From JAEZKC01 sp046538945 (GTDB taxonomy: Bacteria; Fibrobacterota; Chitinivibrionia; Chitinivibrionales; Chitinispirillaceae): a stretch of DNA of 39,291 bases. Location: the NCBI GenBank assembly GCA_046538945.1, contig JBKHHW010000012.1, positions 1 through 39,291 on the forward strand, in the 5' to 3' direction. Shown here in pieces: positions 15,427 through 25,700 of this stretch; position 1 is the stretch's first letter; every line of letters begins with the position of its first letter. Both the position numbers and the translations under genes were made by a program. The notes beneath the pieces are model-generated. The model saw only the letters and a program-made list of their open reading frames with translations, ran no database searches and was not told the origin of the DNA.

Positions 15427-17511
15427 TCACCTTCCGATTCTGCGCAGTATCTCGTCCTGAACGGCTTTCACCGTTACTTCATATCTATCCAGCTGCATAG
15501 AGTAAACAGCACGGCCCTGAGTAAGGGACCTTAAAGCAGTTGCGTATCCGAACATTTCCGACAAAGGAGCTTCTGCGTCCACAACCTGAACATCTTTGCG
15601 AGGATTTATACCCAGGACTCTGCCTCTGCGGCCGTTGAGATCGTTGATGACCGACCCCATATACTCGGCAGGAACCACCACTTCAACACTCATCACCGGC
15701 TCGAGAATCGCCGGAGATGCTTTTTCACAGGCTTCCCTGAATGCCATACTGGCAGCAATCTTGAAGCCCAGTTCAGTGGATACATCCTCACTGAAGTGCG
15801 ACTGGACAAGGGTTGTCCTGATACCGGCAAGCTGAAAACCGGACATCGCCCCACCGCTGGAGGATTCCAACACACCCTGCTTCACTGCATCTATGAAAAC
15901 GGCCGGAACCGAATCATTCTCTATTTTGCTAACAAATTCTATACCGCGAGAAGGCTCTATCGACTCGAGCTTCAGCACCACGTGCCCGTGATGACTCTTT
16001 CCTCCCACAAGCTGGGAAAATTCATACTCATGTCGTACCGACTTGGTTACGGTCTCTTTATACGACACCTGCGGTTTTCCGACATGTACACCGACATTGA
16101 ATTCTCGGATAAGCCTGTCAACCAGGATATCCAGATGAAGCTCACCCATTCCGGATATAAGCCTCTGCCCCGTTTCACTGTCCGTTTGGACTCTGCAGGT
16201 AGGGTCCTCCTCTACCAATCTGTCCAAAGCCTGCGAAAGCTTCTCCTCATCGGCTGTACTCTTGGGCTCGATTGAACGGGCAAGAACAGAGTCGGGAAAA
16301 GCCATTTTTTCGAAAATAACCGGCGAATCATAATCGCATACAGTATCACCGGTAGTCGTCTCCTTCAGACCCACCAGGGCGATAATGTCTCCAGCCTCCA
16401 TGGACTGCTCCGCACGACGTTTGTTGGAATGCATGCGGAAAATCCTCGTCGCCTTCTCCCTGGTCCTGGTCCTGGGGTTGTACAGCACATTCTTTAACGC
16501 TGCTTTACCAGAATACACACGGGCATACGCCAGACGCCCCACATGCGTATCGGAAGCAATCTTGAAGACAAGCGCCGAAAACGGCTGCCCGGCTTCGGGA
16601 AATCTCTCAACGGTTTCACCGCTTTCCGGATGTACTCCGGAAACCGCTCCCCTGTCCACAGGAGAAGGAAGGTAATCGACCACCGCGTCAAGCAATTGCT
16701 GAATCCCCTTGTTCTTAAAAGAGGAACCACATAGAACCGGACACAACCTGTTGCTCAGAACTCCCGTTCTGATAGCTGCCCGGACGAGATCAGGATCAAC
16801 CTCTCCCCCTTCAAGCATCTTATGCATGAGGTCATCATTGAAATCACATACCGCCTCAAGCATCTCCTCCCTGCGCATATGAGCTTCCTGCTCAAACTGC
16901 CCGGGAATCTCCACCTCAATTACTTTGGCACCAAGCGTCTTTTCATCATAATGATACGCTTTCATGGCAACCAGATCAACAACACCTTCAAACTTATCCT
17001 CTTTGCCAAGAGGTATCTGGACCGCCACCGTTTTAAGGGTGGTGAACTTGTGCCTCATCATTTCGATACAGTTATCGAAATCGGCACCGACACGATCCAT
17101 TTTGTTCACATAGGCGATCCGGGGAACGTGGTATTTGTCAGCCTGCCTCCAGACAGTTTCCGACTGAGGTTCTACGCCTCCCACAGAATCGAATACGGCA
17201 ACTGCGCCATCCAGAACTCTCAAAGAACGTTCCACCTCAATGGTAAAGTCTACATGACCCGGTGTATCTATAATGTTGATACGGTAGTTTTTCCACTGAC
17301 AGGTGGTGGCAGCGGAGGTAATGGTTATTCCCCGCTCTCTTTCCTGCACCATCCAGTCCATGACCGCATTACCGTCATGAACCTCACCCATCCGATGAAG
17401 AATCCCGGTATAGAACAGGACCCTCTCGGTGGTGGTAGTCTTCCCTGCATCAATGTGAGCCATTATGCCGATATTTCTGATTTCCGGTAAATCAAATTTT
17501 TCAGTACCCAT
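15427..17511 (-). CDS. fusA: Translation elongation factor G
   Basis: This 694-residue GTPase drives ribosomal translocation and, with RRF, recycling. The G1 loop is AHIDAGKTT (18-26), switch I keeps the canonical ERERGITITSAATT (53-66), followed by DTPGHVDF (G3) and NKMD (G4). Domains II-V follow, with the domain IV segment near GGKSHHGHVVLK. The length is that of a classical EF-G. The normal switch I here contrasts with the altered switch I of EF-Tu at 29933-31138. It follows rpsG by 96 nt, a gap that holds a 7-bp hairpin (17552-17573). Confidence 0.98.
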   Translation of the reverse strand: MGTEKFDLPEIRNIGIMAHIDAGKTTTTERVLFYTGILHRMGEVHDGNAVMDWMVQERERGITITSAATTCQWKNYRINIIDTPGHVDFTIEVERSLRVLDGAVAVFDSVGGVEPQSETVWRQADKYHVPRIAYVNKMDRVGADFDNCIEMMRHKFTTLKTVAVQIPLGKEDKFEGVVDLVAMKAYHYDEKTLGAKVIEVEIPGQFEQEAHMRREEMLEAVCDFNDDLMHKMLEGGEVDPDLVRAAIRTGVLSNRLCPVLCGSSFKNKGIQQLLDAVVDYLPSPVDRGAVSGVHPESGETVERFPEAGQPFSALVFKIASDTHVGRLAYARVYSGKAALKNVLYNPRTRTREKATRIFRMHSNKRRAEQSMEAGDIIALVGLKETTTGDTVCDYDSPVIFEKMAFPDSVLARSIEPKSTADEEKLSQALDRLVEEDPTCRVQTDSETGQRLISGMGELHLDILVDRLIREFNVGVHVGKPQVSYKETVTKSVRHEYEFSQLVGGKSHHGHVVLKLESIEPSRGIEFVSKIENDSVPAVFIDAVKQGVLESSSGGAMSGFQLAGIRTTLVQSHFSEDVSTELGFKIAASMAFREACEKASPAILEPVMSVEVVVPAEYMGSVINDLNGRRGRVLGINPRKDVQVVDAEAPLSEMFGYATALRSLTQGRAVYSMQLDRYEVTVKAVQDEILRRIGR

Positions 17512-17551
17512 AGCTACTCACCATCTCTTCAATTTTCCGGTTACAGCACCC

Positions 17552-17573
17552 GGTCTCCCCACAAAAGGAGACC
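17552..17573 (-). promoter_or_regulatory. Hairpin in the rpsG-fusA leader
   Basis: On the minus strand GGTCTCC and GGAGACC form a perfect 7-bp stem around the 8-nt loop TTTTGTGG. No U-tract follows, so it is not a terminator. It lies in the longest gap of the str part, 41 nt ahead of the fusA ATG. In Escherichia coli, S7 regulates the str operon through an intercistronic structure between rpsL and rpsG. A similar role here would be at a different gap and is only a suggestion. Confidence 0.5.
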
Positions 17574-17607
17574 CGACTCACATATGATTCAAAGAACAGT
17601 TACAAAT

Positions 17608-18078
17608 TTAATAACGGAAGTGCGCGAACGCTCTGTTCGCTTCTGCCATTTTGTGCGTATCGATCTTTTTCCTTACAGCTCCGCCCTCATTTTTGGAAGC
17701 CTGCATGAACTCGTTAGCCAGCTTTTCAGCCATACTCTTCTCCGAACGGCTCTTCGCATAGTTAATAAGCCAGCGTATAGCCAGAGATACACGCCTCTCC
17801 GGAGAAACCTCCACCGGAACCTGATAGTTGGCTCCCCCGATTCGACGGGACTTCACTTCTAAAACGGGCTTCACATTGTCGACAGCCTTCTTGAACACGG
17901 ACAGACCATCCTGACCCGACTTCTCTCCGATGATATCGAGTGCGCTGTAGAAAAGATTTTCCGCCAGACGTTTCTTGCCGCCACGAGTCACATTGTTCAC
18001 AAACTGAGTGACAAGAACACTCTTATACTTCGGATCAACTACAATTTCGCGTTTTTCAGCAGTCCTTCTTCTCGACAT
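17608..18078 (-). CDS. rpsG: 30S ribosomal protein S7
   Basis: This 156-residue primary binder of the 16S 3' domain helps form the E site. It begins MSRRRTAEKREIVVDPKYKS, contains the family segment PVLEVKSRRIGGANYQVPVE (75-94), and ends with AEANRAFAHFRY. The length is the common 156. It follows rpsL by only 9 nt. Confidence 0.98.
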   Translation of the reverse strand: MSRRRTAEKREIVVDPKYKSVLVTQFVNNVTRGGKKRLAENLFYSALDIIGEKSGQDGLSVFKKAVDNVKPVLEVKSRRIGGANYQVPVEVSPERRVSLAIRWLINYAKSRSEKSMAEKLANEFMQASKNEGGAVRKKIDTHKMAEANRAFAHFRY

Positions 18079-18087
18079 ACCCCATCC

Positions 18088-18462
18088 CTATTTCTTTGGC
18101 CGCTTTACACCGTACTTTGAACGGCTACGTTTACGATCCTGTACACCCTGAGTGTCCAGCGCACCACGGATAATGTGATAACGCACACCCGGGACATCCT
18201 TCACTCGTCCGCCTCTGATAAGCACGATCGAGTGTTCCTGAAGATTGTGACCTTCACCAGGGATATATGCGTTCACCTCCATATGGTTGGTCAGACGCAC
18301 ACGGGCGACCTTCCGGAGAGCCGAGTTGGGCTTCTTCGGAGTGGTCGTAAAGACTCTGGTGCACACGCCGCGCCTCTGGGGGCAGCTGTGCAGGGCCGGC
18401 GACTTGCTCCGATTTTCAAGAGAGAGTCGCCCTTTACGTATAAGTTGACTAATAGTAGGCAC
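18088..18462 (-). CDS. rpsL: 30S ribosomal protein S12
   Basis: This 124-residue decoding-centre protein is the first gene after the promoter at 18494-18522. The VFTTTPKKPNSALRKVARV and RGGRVKDVPGVRYHIIRG segments are intact. The two lysines whose change gives streptomycin resistance (in KKPNSA and RVKDVP) are wild type, so S12-based resistance is not predicted. The Asp after the second lysine is the residue methylthiolated by RimO in some bacteria. The GTG start is supported by GGAGG 7 nt upstream. Confidence 0.98.
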   Translation of the reverse strand: MPTISQLIRKGRLSLENRSKSPALHSCPQRRGVCTRVFTTTPKKPNSALRKVARVRLTNHMEVNAYIPGEGHNLQEHSIVLIRGGRVKDVPGVRYHIIRGALDTQGVQDRKRSRSKYGVKRPKK

Positions 18463-18493
18463 CTTTTGTCCTCCACATGATTGATAGTCATCA

Positions 18494-18522
18494 AATATAA
18501 TAAAGTGTATGAATTATTTCAA
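18494..18522 (-). promoter_or_regulatory. Promoter of the str-S10-spc-alpha gene run
   Basis: On the minus strand TTGAAA (18522-18517) and TATATT (18499-18494) are separated by exactly 17 bp. Each box differs from the sigma70 consensus at one or two positions. The predicted start is about 25 nt ahead of the rpsL GTG. It is the only good promoter I see between rpoB and fba, so it may feed about 29 genes. A palindrome AATATTAATATT lies just upstream, after the rpoC stop. Confidence 0.75.
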
Positions 18523-18540
18523 ACACAATATTAATATTTT

Positions 18541-21500
18541 TCAGAATTCACCGCCGATTTCCACGAAGTCATCACTGCGGTCATGTTCCTCCACCTGCAC
18601 CATCTCCGATTCAAGGTCCTTCACCCGCAGTTTCCGGTACATTCTGGAACCGGTTCCGGCAGGAATGAGATTACCCATGATGAGGTTTTCCTTGAGACCG
18701 TTGAGATTGTCGACCTTGCCCTCGACTGCCGCCTTGGAAAGAACCTTGGTTGTCTCCTGGAAGGAGGCGGCACTGAGAAATGACTCAGTGGTAAGGGAAG
18801 CTTTGGTGATTCCAAGCAGCATCGGTTTAAAGGTCGCCGGTTCCCCGCCTTCGGAAATGACCAGTTCATTGGCTTCGCGAAGCCGCTTTCTGTCCACATC
18901 GTCACCCTCGAGAAAATCGGTATCTCCGGCTTTGTCAACCCGGACCTTTCTGAGCATCTGTGACACAATCACCTCGACGTGCTTGTCGTTGATGGTCACA
19001 CCCTGCAGACGGTACACGGCCTGGATTTCGTCAAGCATGTACTGCTGTACGGCATTCTCTCCCAGAATTCTCAGAATGTCGTGCGGATCAATCGCTCCCT
19101 CACTCAACCGGTCTCCGGCCTTGACTCTGTCACCCTCGTGAACCCGCAGATGCTTTCCAAGAGGTATGAGATATTCCCTGCCGTCTCCCTGCTCGTCCCT
19201 GATAATGACCTTGCGGTTACCGCGCTCGTTTTCACCGAAGGAAATAAACCCGTCGATTTCCGAAACCACTGCGGCATCCTTGGGCCTGCGCGCTTCGAAA
19301 AGCTCGGCCACACGGGGAAGACCACCGGTGATGTCCCGGCTCTTGGCACTTTCACGGGGAATTTTGGCCACGATGTCACCCGCCATCACTTCCTTGCCCT
19401 CCTTTATCTGCAGAAAGCAGCCGGAAGGAACAGCGATGTTGGCCACGCGCTTTTCACCCTCGTAAATCTGAACGTGAGGATGGAACTTTCTCTCCCTGTG
19501 CTCGATCACCACCACATTGGTGACACCGGAACGTTCATCGTAGATTTCACGAACCGTTTCTCCCTCGACCAGGTCTGAGAATTTTATGGTACCTGCCTGA
19601 GGAGCAAGGATGACGTTGTTGTACGGATCCCAGACGAAAAGTTCCTGACCTTTGGACACCTCATCTCCGTCTTTTGCATACACATATGAACCATAGGGAA
19701 CATTGTAACGATACCGCTCGCGCTCCTGTTCATCAAAGACGATCATCTCACCGGCCCGGCTCATGACCACCTCACCGTTTTGTTTTTCCTGCTTATCTTT
19801 ATCCTTAAGCTTATCCATATACGGGTTGGAATGCTCGACCGTCTCCAGATTCACAAGCTTCACCCGTCCGTCGATCTTTGCAACTTCCTTATTCTGAGCA
19901 ATAAGTCGGGATGCAGTACCACCAATATGGAATGTGCGGAGAGTAAGCTGAGTACCGGGCTCACCGATACTCTGGGCAGCCATGATTCCCACCGCTTCGC
20001 CGAGATCCACCTCTTTACCCGTAGCAAGATTCCTGCCGTAGCACTGACGGCAGACTCCAGCCAGAGAATCACAGGTAAGAACAGATCTGATGTTCACCGA
20101 CTCTATACCGGCGTCCTCGATCCTCTTGGCCATGTTCTCGTCAACCAAAGTGTTTACAGGACAGATCATATCCTCCGTCACCGGATCGAAGACATCCTCC
20201 TGCGTCACCCGGCCCACGATACGAGTTGAGAGCGACTCCATGACCTCGTCACCCTCCTTGAGCGCCTCAATGACTATACCCTTTGACGTTCCGCAGTCGT
20301 TTTCGTAAATCACCACATCCTGCACCACATCCACCAGACGACGGGTGAGGTAACCGGCATCAGCGGTCTTGAGCGCCGTATCGGCAAGTCCCTTACGCGC
20401 ACCGTGAGTCGAGATGAAGTACTCGAGAACGGTAAGACCGTCCTTGAAGTTGGAGATGATCGGGTTTTCGATGATTTCACCGACAGCACCGGTGATCTTC
20501 TTCTGCGGCTTCTGCATCAGTCCCCGCATACCGGCCAGCTGTTTGATCTGGTCCTTGCTTCCTCTCGCCTGCGAATCCATCATGATGTACACGGGGTTGA
20601 AACCGTCCTTGTCGTTGGCAAGACGTTCATGCATCTTGTCAGCGATGGTGCTGGTGGTGTGAGTCCACAAGTCGATAAGCTTGTTATAGCGTTCACCCTC
20701 AGTGATGATACCGCGGTCGTACTGTTTTCTGATACGGTTCACCTCATCCACCGATTTCTCGATGATATCCTTCTTCTCCTCGGGAATCACCATGTCGTCA
20801 GCCCCGAAAGTGATTCCGGCCCGGGTCGCATATTCGTATCCAAGCTGCTTTATATCATCCAGGAACTGGCAAGTGGTTTTGGTTCCGGTAGCCTTGTAGA
20901 CTTCCTCCACCAGAAGCTGAACTCTCTTTTTGTTCAGAAGTTCATTCACATACGACATTTCAGCCGGAACGACGGTGTTGAAAATCACCCGCCCGGGAGT
21001 AGTCTCTATGTTCTTGCCCTGGAACCTCAGCTTGATTTTGGCATGAAGATCGAGCTGATTGTCGGCCATGGCATGAAGAACCTCGTCAATACTGCAGAAA
21101 GCCCGTCCGTTCCCCTTACGGTCAAGAGCCATTTTGGTCAGATAGTAGATACCGAGCACGATATCCTGAGTGGGAGTCATGACCGGCTGTCCGGACGCGG
21201 GACTCAGCAGGTTGTTGGCACTGAGCATGAGAAAACGGCATTCGAGCTGAGACTCGAAAGAGAGCGGCACGTGAACCGCCATCTGGTCACCGTCAAAGTC
21301 GGCATTGAATGCGGAACACACCAGAGGATGAAGCCTTATCGCCTTACCCTCCACCAGTACAGGGAAGAACGCCTGGATACCGAGTCGGTGCAGAGTGGGA
21401 GCTCGGTTGAGAAGAACCGGGTGATCCTTGATCACCTCCTCGAGAATATCCCATACCTCGGGGCGTTCCTTCTCCACAAACTTTTTCGCACTCTTCACTG

Positions 21501-22668
21501 TCTGTACAAGCCCCTTCTCTTCAAGCTTCTGAATAACAAAAGGCTTGAAGAGCTCCAGTGCCATCATCTTGGGAAGTCCGCACTGATGAATCTTGAGCTC
21601 GGGACCGACCACGATAACACTACGACCCGAATAGTCAACACGCTTACCGAGCAGGTTCTGACGGAAACGTCCCTGTTTTCCCTTGAGCAGATCGCTGAGG
21701 GACTTCAGAGGCCGTTTACCCTCGCCCTTTACAGAAAAGGTACGGCGTCCGTTGTCGAACAGTGTATCGACGGATTCCTGAAGCATTCTCATCTCATTGC
21801 GGAGAATCACATCCGGAGCCTTGATCTCTATGAGCTTTTTGAGACGGTTGTTACGGTTGATAACACGTCTGTAAAGATCGTTGAGGTCAGAGGTTGCGAA
21901 CCGTCCGCCCTCCAGCGGGACCAGAGGCCGCAAGTCGGGAGGCAGAACCGGAAGCACTCTCAGAACCATGTTCTCCGGATTGTTCTTCGAACGGTTGAAA
22001 GCCTCCGCGATGCGCAGACGCTTGAGATGTTCCTGACGACGCTGCTCTGAAGATTCGAGCTTGATCTTCGAACGGAGATCAATCACCAGCTCTTCAACGT
22101 CAAGAGTAGCAAGCATTTCGAGAATGGCTTCACCACCCATCTTCGCAACGAACTGCTTGTCCTGCTCCTCGAGTTCGAAGAATTCATCCTCGCTCAGAAG
22201 CATTCCCCTGCGCAGATTCGTGTTACCAGGATCTATCACCACATATGATTCATAATAGACAATGCGTTCCAGAACCGTGTTGGGCATTCCCAAAAGGTAA
22301 CTAATATGAGAGGGAATGCTTTTCAAAAACCAGATATGAATGATAGGCACTGCCAGTTCTATGTGCCCCATACGCTCTCTTCTGACCTTGGAATGGGTGA
22401 CCTCAACACCGCAACGGTCACAGACAACGCCGCGGTAACGGATCCTTTTGTATTTTCCGCAGTTACACTCCCAGTTGCGAACAGGGCCGAAGATCTTTTC
22501 ACAGAAAAGACCGTCCCTTTCCGGCTTAAAGGAGCGGTAGTTTATAGTTTCCGGCTTGGTGACTTCACCGTAAGACCAGTTTCTGATTGTATCCGGGGAG
22601 GCCAGTTTGATTGACACTCCCGTTATTTCCTGTGCTTTTCTATCCAGTTGGCTAAAAAGCTCTGCCAC
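18541..22668 (-). CDS. rpoC: DNA-directed RNA polymerase subunit beta'
   Basis: This 1375-residue catalytic subunit contains the absolutely conserved NADFDGD motif that holds the active-site magnesium. The N-terminal zinc ribbon begins WECNCGKYKR and closes with VVCDRCGVEV (about 66-90). The second zinc site is in the CDSLAGVCRQCYG segment. Between FHIGGTASR and DITGGLPRV, which form the two halves of the trigger loop, lie about 190 extra residues (922-1111), the SI3-type insertion of Gram-negative lineages. The GTG start has a GGGGG run 7 nt upstream. It follows rpoB by 47 nt. After the stop there is no clear terminator before the rpsL promoter, so readthrough into rpsL is possible. Confidence 0.98.
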   Translation of the reverse strand: MAELFSQLDRKAQEITGVSIKLASPDTIRNWSYGEVTKPETINYRSFKPERDGLFCEKIFGPVRNWECNCGKYKRIRYRGVVCDRCGVEVTHSKVRRERMGHIELAVPIIHIWFLKSIPSHISYLLGMPNTVLERIVYYESYVVIDPGNTNLRRGMLLSEDEFFELEEQDKQFVAKMGGEAILEMLATLDVEELVIDLRSKIKLESSEQRRQEHLKRLRIAEAFNRSKNNPENMVLRVLPVLPPDLRPLVPLEGGRFATSDLNDLYRRVINRNNRLKKLIEIKAPDVILRNEMRMLQESVDTLFDNGRRTFSVKGEGKRPLKSLSDLLKGKQGRFRQNLLGKRVDYSGRSVIVVGPELKIHQCGLPKMMALELFKPFVIQKLEEKGLVQTVKSAKKFVEKERPEVWDILEEVIKDHPVLLNRAPTLHRLGIQAFFPVLVEGKAIRLHPLVCSAFNADFDGDQMAVHVPLSFESQLECRFLMLSANNLLSPASGQPVMTPTQDIVLGIYYLTKMALDRKGNGRAFCSIDEVLHAMADNQLDLHAKIKLRFQGKNIETTPGRVIFNTVVPAEMSYVNELLNKKRVQLLVEEVYKATGTKTTCQFLDDIKQLGYEYATRAGITFGADDMVIPEEKKDIIEKSVDEVNRIRKQYDRGIITEGERYNKLIDLWTHTTSTIADKMHERLANDKDGFNPVYIMMDSQARGSKDQIKQLAGMRGLMQKPQKKITGAVGEIIENPIISNFKDGLTVLEYFISTHGARKGLADTALKTADAGYLTRRLVDVVQDVVIYENDCGTSKGIVIEALKEGDEVMESLSTRIVGRVTQEDVFDPVTEDMICPVNTLVDENMAKRIEDAGIESVNIRSVLTCDSLAGVCRQCYGRNLATGKEVDLGEAVGIMAAQSIGEPGTQLTLRTFHIGGTASRLIAQNKEVAKIDGRVKLVNLETVEHSNPYMDKLKDKDKQEKQNGEVVMSRAGEMIVFDEQERERYRYNVPYGSYVYAKDGDEVSKGQELFVWDPYNNVILAPQAGTIKFSDLVEGETVREIYDERSGVTNVVVIEHRERKFHPHVQIYEGEKRVANIAVPSGCFLQIKEGKEVMAGDIVAKIPRESAKSRDITGGLPRVAELFEARRPKDAAVVSEIDGFISFGENERGNRKVIIRDEQGDGREYLIPLGKHLRVHEGDRVKAGDRLSEGAIDPHDILRILGENAVQQYMLDEIQAVYRLQGVTINDKHVEVIVSQMLRKVRVDKAGDTDFLEGDDVDRKRLREANELVISEGGEPATFKPMLLGITKASLTTESFLSAASFQETTKVLSKAAVEGKVDNLNGLKENLIMGNLIPAGTGSRMYRKLRVKDLESEMVQVEEHDRSDDFVEIGGEF

Positions 22669-22715
22669 GATAGTACCCCCTTATGTTGGGCCGCAAAACA
22701 TGATCAATAATTCAG

Positions 22716-25700
22716 TTAAGCTTTGGATCCGGTTTCCTCATCCAGAAGGACATCGATATCCAGCGCAAGCGCCTTGATTTCCCTTACCAGAACCTTGAAG
22801 GATTCGGGTATTCCGGCTGCCGGTGCATTTTCTCCCTTGACTATCGCTTCGTATATTTTCGAACGTCCAGTCAGATCGTCACTTTTGACGGTAAGGATCT
22901 GCTGAAGGGTATATGCCGCACCGTACGCCTCGAGCGCCCACACTTCCATTTCACCGAAACGCTGTCCTCCGAACTGGGATTTACCGCCCAGAGGCTGCTG
23001 TGTAACCAGAGAATACGGACCGATAGAACGGGCATGAATCTTGTCATCCACCAGATGGCAGAGCTTCAGCATATAGATCGGACCCACGGTAATTTTATGG
23101 TCGAACGGTTCTCCCGTGCGTCCGTCGCGCAGCTCTATCTTGCCGTTTTCAGGAAGACCGGCTTCCCCGAGCAGCTTGACAACATCTTCATAGCTCGCTC
23201 CGTCGAACACCGGTGTGGCAATTTTCATACCCAGCTTTTCGGCAGCCCAACCCATGTGAGTCTCAAGAATCTGACCCACGTTCATTCGGGAAGGAACACC
23301 GAGAGGGTTGAGAATGATATCGACCGGAGTACCGTCGGGCAGGAACGGGAGCTCTTCCACGGGCAGGATTTTGGAAATCACACCCTTGTTACCGTGCCGC
23401 CCGGCCATCTTGTCACCAACGGAAAGCTTGCGCTTCTTGGCGATATAAATCTTGACCAGCTGAAGTACACCGGGTTTGAGCTCATCCCCGCGCACCACTT
23501 TGTCGATTTCCTTATCCAGTTTGTCTTCCTTCTTGGCAATTAGATCGTTGGCCTTGTAGAGAACCTCTTCGGCAAGCCTGTTGCGCTCGAGATCCTTGCA
23601 GAGACCGTCCTTGAAGGTGATGCTGCCGAAATCAAGCTTTGAAAGCATTGTCTTCGTCCACTTCTTCCCTTCAGGGATGATGACTTCGCCGGTGTGGAAG
23701 TTGGTTATTTCATTTGAAACCGTGTCGGTGAGGAAATCGCTGAGCCGGTCAAGTCTGACCTTCTCTATCTCTGTGATTTCCTTGGTTATTTCAGCCTTGA
23801 GCTCGTCAATGCGCTTCTTGTCTTTTTTCTTAGAGCGCTTGTCGCGTTCCTTTCTGGAATAGATACGGGTATCGATGACAACCCCCTTCAGTCCGGGAGG
23901 AGACTTGAGTGACGAATCCCGGACATCTCCCGCTTTCTCTCCGAAAATGGCTCTCAGCAGACGCTCCTCCGGGGAAAGCTCGGTTTCTCCTTTGGGGGTA
24001 ACCTTACCGACCAGAATATCGCCGGCTTCCACCTCGGTACCGATACGTATCACCCCGTTCTCATCGATATTGCGCAAAGCCTCCTCGCTCACGTTGGGAA
24101 TTTCACGAGTGAGTTCCTCGGGACCCCGCTTGGTGTCGCGGACTTCAGTCTCGAACACCTCGATGTGCACCGAGGTGTAGATATCCTCCGCAACCAGCTT
24201 TTCGGAAATGATGATCGCATCCTCGAAGTTGTACCCGCGCCAGGGCATGAAAGCAACCGTCACGTTTCTTCCCAGCGCAAGCTCCCCGTCTTTGGTGGCG
24301 TGACCGTCGGCAAGCACGTCTCCGGACTCGACCTTCTGCCCAGCTTTGACACAGACTTTCTGGTTTATGGTCGTGTCCTGGTTCGAACGCTCGAACTTGA
24401 CCAGTTCGTAGGTGTCAAATTCGGTCAGACCCAGAACATCGTTGGTTTCCTTGTCGGTTTTGCGGACCACGATCTTGTTGGCATCCACCTTCTCCACCAC
24501 CCCGGCATTCTTTGCAATGATCATGCAGCCAGAATCGATAGCGGCCCGTTTTTCCAGACCGGTCCCCACATAAGGAGGCTGGGTTCTCAGAAGTGGAACA
24601 GCCTGACGCTGCATGTTTGATCCCATAAGCGCACGGTTAGCATCATCGTGCTCAAGAAACGGGATCAGACCGGCTGCGATACTCACCAGCTGCATGGGTG
24701 AGATATCCATGTAGCTGATCTCCTGAGGCGGAACGACAGGGAAGTCACCGCGGTAACGGGCGAAAACCATGTCCTCCATGATCTTTCCGTTCTTGTCGAC
24801 AGGCGTATTGGCCTGGGCGATGATATAGTTGTCCTCCTGATCGGCGGTCAGATACTCGATGTTACCGGTAAGAACTCCGTCTTCAACCCTCTGATACGGA
24901 GTCTCGATAAAACCGAAACCATTCACTCTTGCAAATGTGCTGAGAGAGGCGATTAGACCGATGTTGGGCCCTTCAGGAGTCTCGATAGGACAGAGTCGAC
25001 CGTAGTGAGTGTGATGCACGTCTCTGACTTCGAACCCCGCCCGTTCACGGGTGAGACCACCGGGACCAAGCGCACTGACACGGCGCTTGTGGGTAAGCTC
25101 CGAGAGCGGATTGGTCTGATCGAGAAACTGCGACAGCTGACTTGACCCGAAAAAGGCCTGCACGACTGTGGAGACGGTACGGGCATTTATGAGATCCTGC
25201 GGCGTGACATTCTCGGTATCGCGGAGACTCAGGCGCTCCTTAATAGTACGGACCATACGGGTAAGCCCCACAGTGAACTGTGCGGCAAGCAATTCCCCGA
25301 CCGAACGCACGCGGCGGTTTCCGAGGTGATCAATATCGTCAATGAATCCCACCCCGGCGTTAAGCCCGATCATGTACTTGAAAGCGGCTACGAAGTCATC
25401 CTTGGTCAGAGTTGTGGTATCCTCCGGAGGAGCGACTCCCAGACGCGTGTTTATTCTGTAGCGGCCAACACTTCCCAGATCATAGCGTTTATCGTCGAAA
25501 AAGGAGCGCTGAACCAGATTTCTTGCCGTTTCCACGTTCGGGGGATCTCCCGGACGCATGGTGGCATATATATGGAAAAGTGCCTCCTCCTCGGATTTGG
25601 TCGGGTCAGAAGCAAGTGTGTTTCGGATGATCATGTTTTCAGGATTGGGAACATCCTTGAGGATCTCAAGAGAGTCCACGTCGTTCTCGATGAGTTTTTT

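Noticed and set aside
20404..22050. A 548-codon open frame on the plus strand, antisense to rpoC
   Set aside because: It lies wholly inside rpoC, whose RNA polymerase sequence is unmistakable. Its translation has no family resemblance and is biased as expected for an antisense shadow of a codon-biased gene.
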